64,000 bases of DNA from Leclercia sp. S52 (GTDB lineage Bacteria > Pseudomonadota > Gammaproteobacteria > Enterobacterales > Enterobacteriaceae): the NCBI RefSeq assembly GCF_039727615.1, contig NZ_CP152474.1, positions 806,001 to 870,000 of the forward strand. Reading direction: 5' to 3'. Of the stretch, positions 63,667 to 64,000 are shown piece after piece (position 1 is the stretch's first letter; the number at the start of each line of letters is the position of its first letter). The notes under the pieces were generated by a model, which worked only from the letters and a program-made list of their open reading frames with translations, did not search any database and had not been told where the DNA came from. The translations under genes and the position numbers were made by a program.

Positions 63667-63684
63667 TTTCTGACGTACTCTGAT

Positions 63685-63735
63685 AAAACGCCGTACAGAA
63701 GGCCCGATGGGCTTTGCTGGCGGCGTTTTGCTTTG
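63685..63735 (+). terminator. Terminator-like structure after frr
   Basis: AAAACGCCG (63685-63693) pairs with CGGCGTTTT (63721-63729) around an inner GGCCCGATGGGCT hairpin; T residues follow. Confidence 0.6.
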
Positions 63736-63761
63736 CTGGTTTCACTACTTCTGGACAATTC

Positions 63762-64000
63762 ATGAAGCAATTAACACTCCTCGGCTCAACCGGCTCTATC
63801 GGTTGCAGCACGCTCGACGTCGTTCGCCACAATCCTGAACACTACACCGTGGCCGCGCTGGTGGCCGGGAAAAACGTTCAGCGTATGGTTGAGCAGTGTC
63901 TCGAGTTTTCGCCACGCTATGCGGTTATGGACGACGAGGAGAGTGCTCGCCAGGTAAAAGCGTTGCTGACAGAGCACAGCAGTCGGACCGAGGTATTAAG
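63762..64000 (+). CDS. dxr: 1-deoxy-D-xylulose 5-phosphate reductoisomerase (cut by window edge)
   Basis: MEP-pathway enzyme for isoprenoids, target of fosmidomycin. Only the first 79 codons are present (of about 398). NADPH-binding [15 protein letters not shown] at residues 7-21 is diagnostic. Start ATG at 63762. Confidence 0.95.
   Translation, partial: MKQLTLLGSTGSIGCSTLDVVRHNPEHYTVAALVAGKNVQRMVEQCLEFSPRYAVMDDEESARQVKALLTEHSSRTEVL

Overview
The window is a stretch of core chromosome from a member of the Enterobacteriaceae. Gene order (aroP-pdhR-aceE-aceF-lpd ... rpsB-tsf-pyrH-frr-dxr) and protein sequences match the E. coli 'min 2.7-4' region almost gene for gene. The lack of a fimbrial cluster between panB and folK, of yadD between panC and panD and of yaeI next to dapD, plus a DUF2950 gene beside yacH, point to a relative of E. 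coli such as Enterobacter, Lelliottia, Leclercia or Kosakonia (inference; genus not decided). No phage, IS, integron or CRISPR is visible.

Layout: aroP (cut by the left edge) and the pyruvate dehydrogenase block pdhR-aceE-aceF-lpd with a PdhR operator (0-8.5 kb); a DUF2950/DUF3300 envelope pair, an unusual intergenic region and acnB (8.6-14.5 kb); yacL, the polyamine operon yacC-speE-speD, copper oxidase cueO with a CueR promoter, and gcd (14.6-21.4 kb); hpt, can, yadGH, yadI, yadE (21.6-26.6 kb); pantothenate genes panD, panC, panB, then folK-pcnB, gluQ-dksA, sfsA, thpR (26.6-33.6 kb); hrpB, mrcB and the ferrichrome operon fhuACDB (33.6-45 kb); hemL, clcA, erpA, yadS, btuF, mtnN, dgt, degP, cdaR (45-55 kb); yaeH, dapD, glnD, map and the translation cluster rpsB-tsf-pyrH-frr-dxr (55-64 kb). 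REP/BIME palindromes and a second GC-rich palindrome family sit at gene 3' ends.

Two results stand out. First, five genes (speE, hrpB, fhuB, dgt, tsf) carry eight single-base insertions, every one in a homopolymer of at least six bases. Removing them restores the expected full lengths. Because tsf is essential and fhuB has four, these are most likely sequence-consensus errors; the apparent SpeE-SpeD fusion is then an artefact. Second, the gap between yacH and acnB holds a 38-codon hydrophobic peptide ORF, with a good ribosome-binding site and a structured leader, facing a divergent terminated transcript candidate. A 13-nt exact repeat makes that RNA complementary to the peptide leader. This layout resembles tisB/istR- or dinQ/agrB-type type I toxin-antitoxin loci and is the best candidate here for something undescribed.
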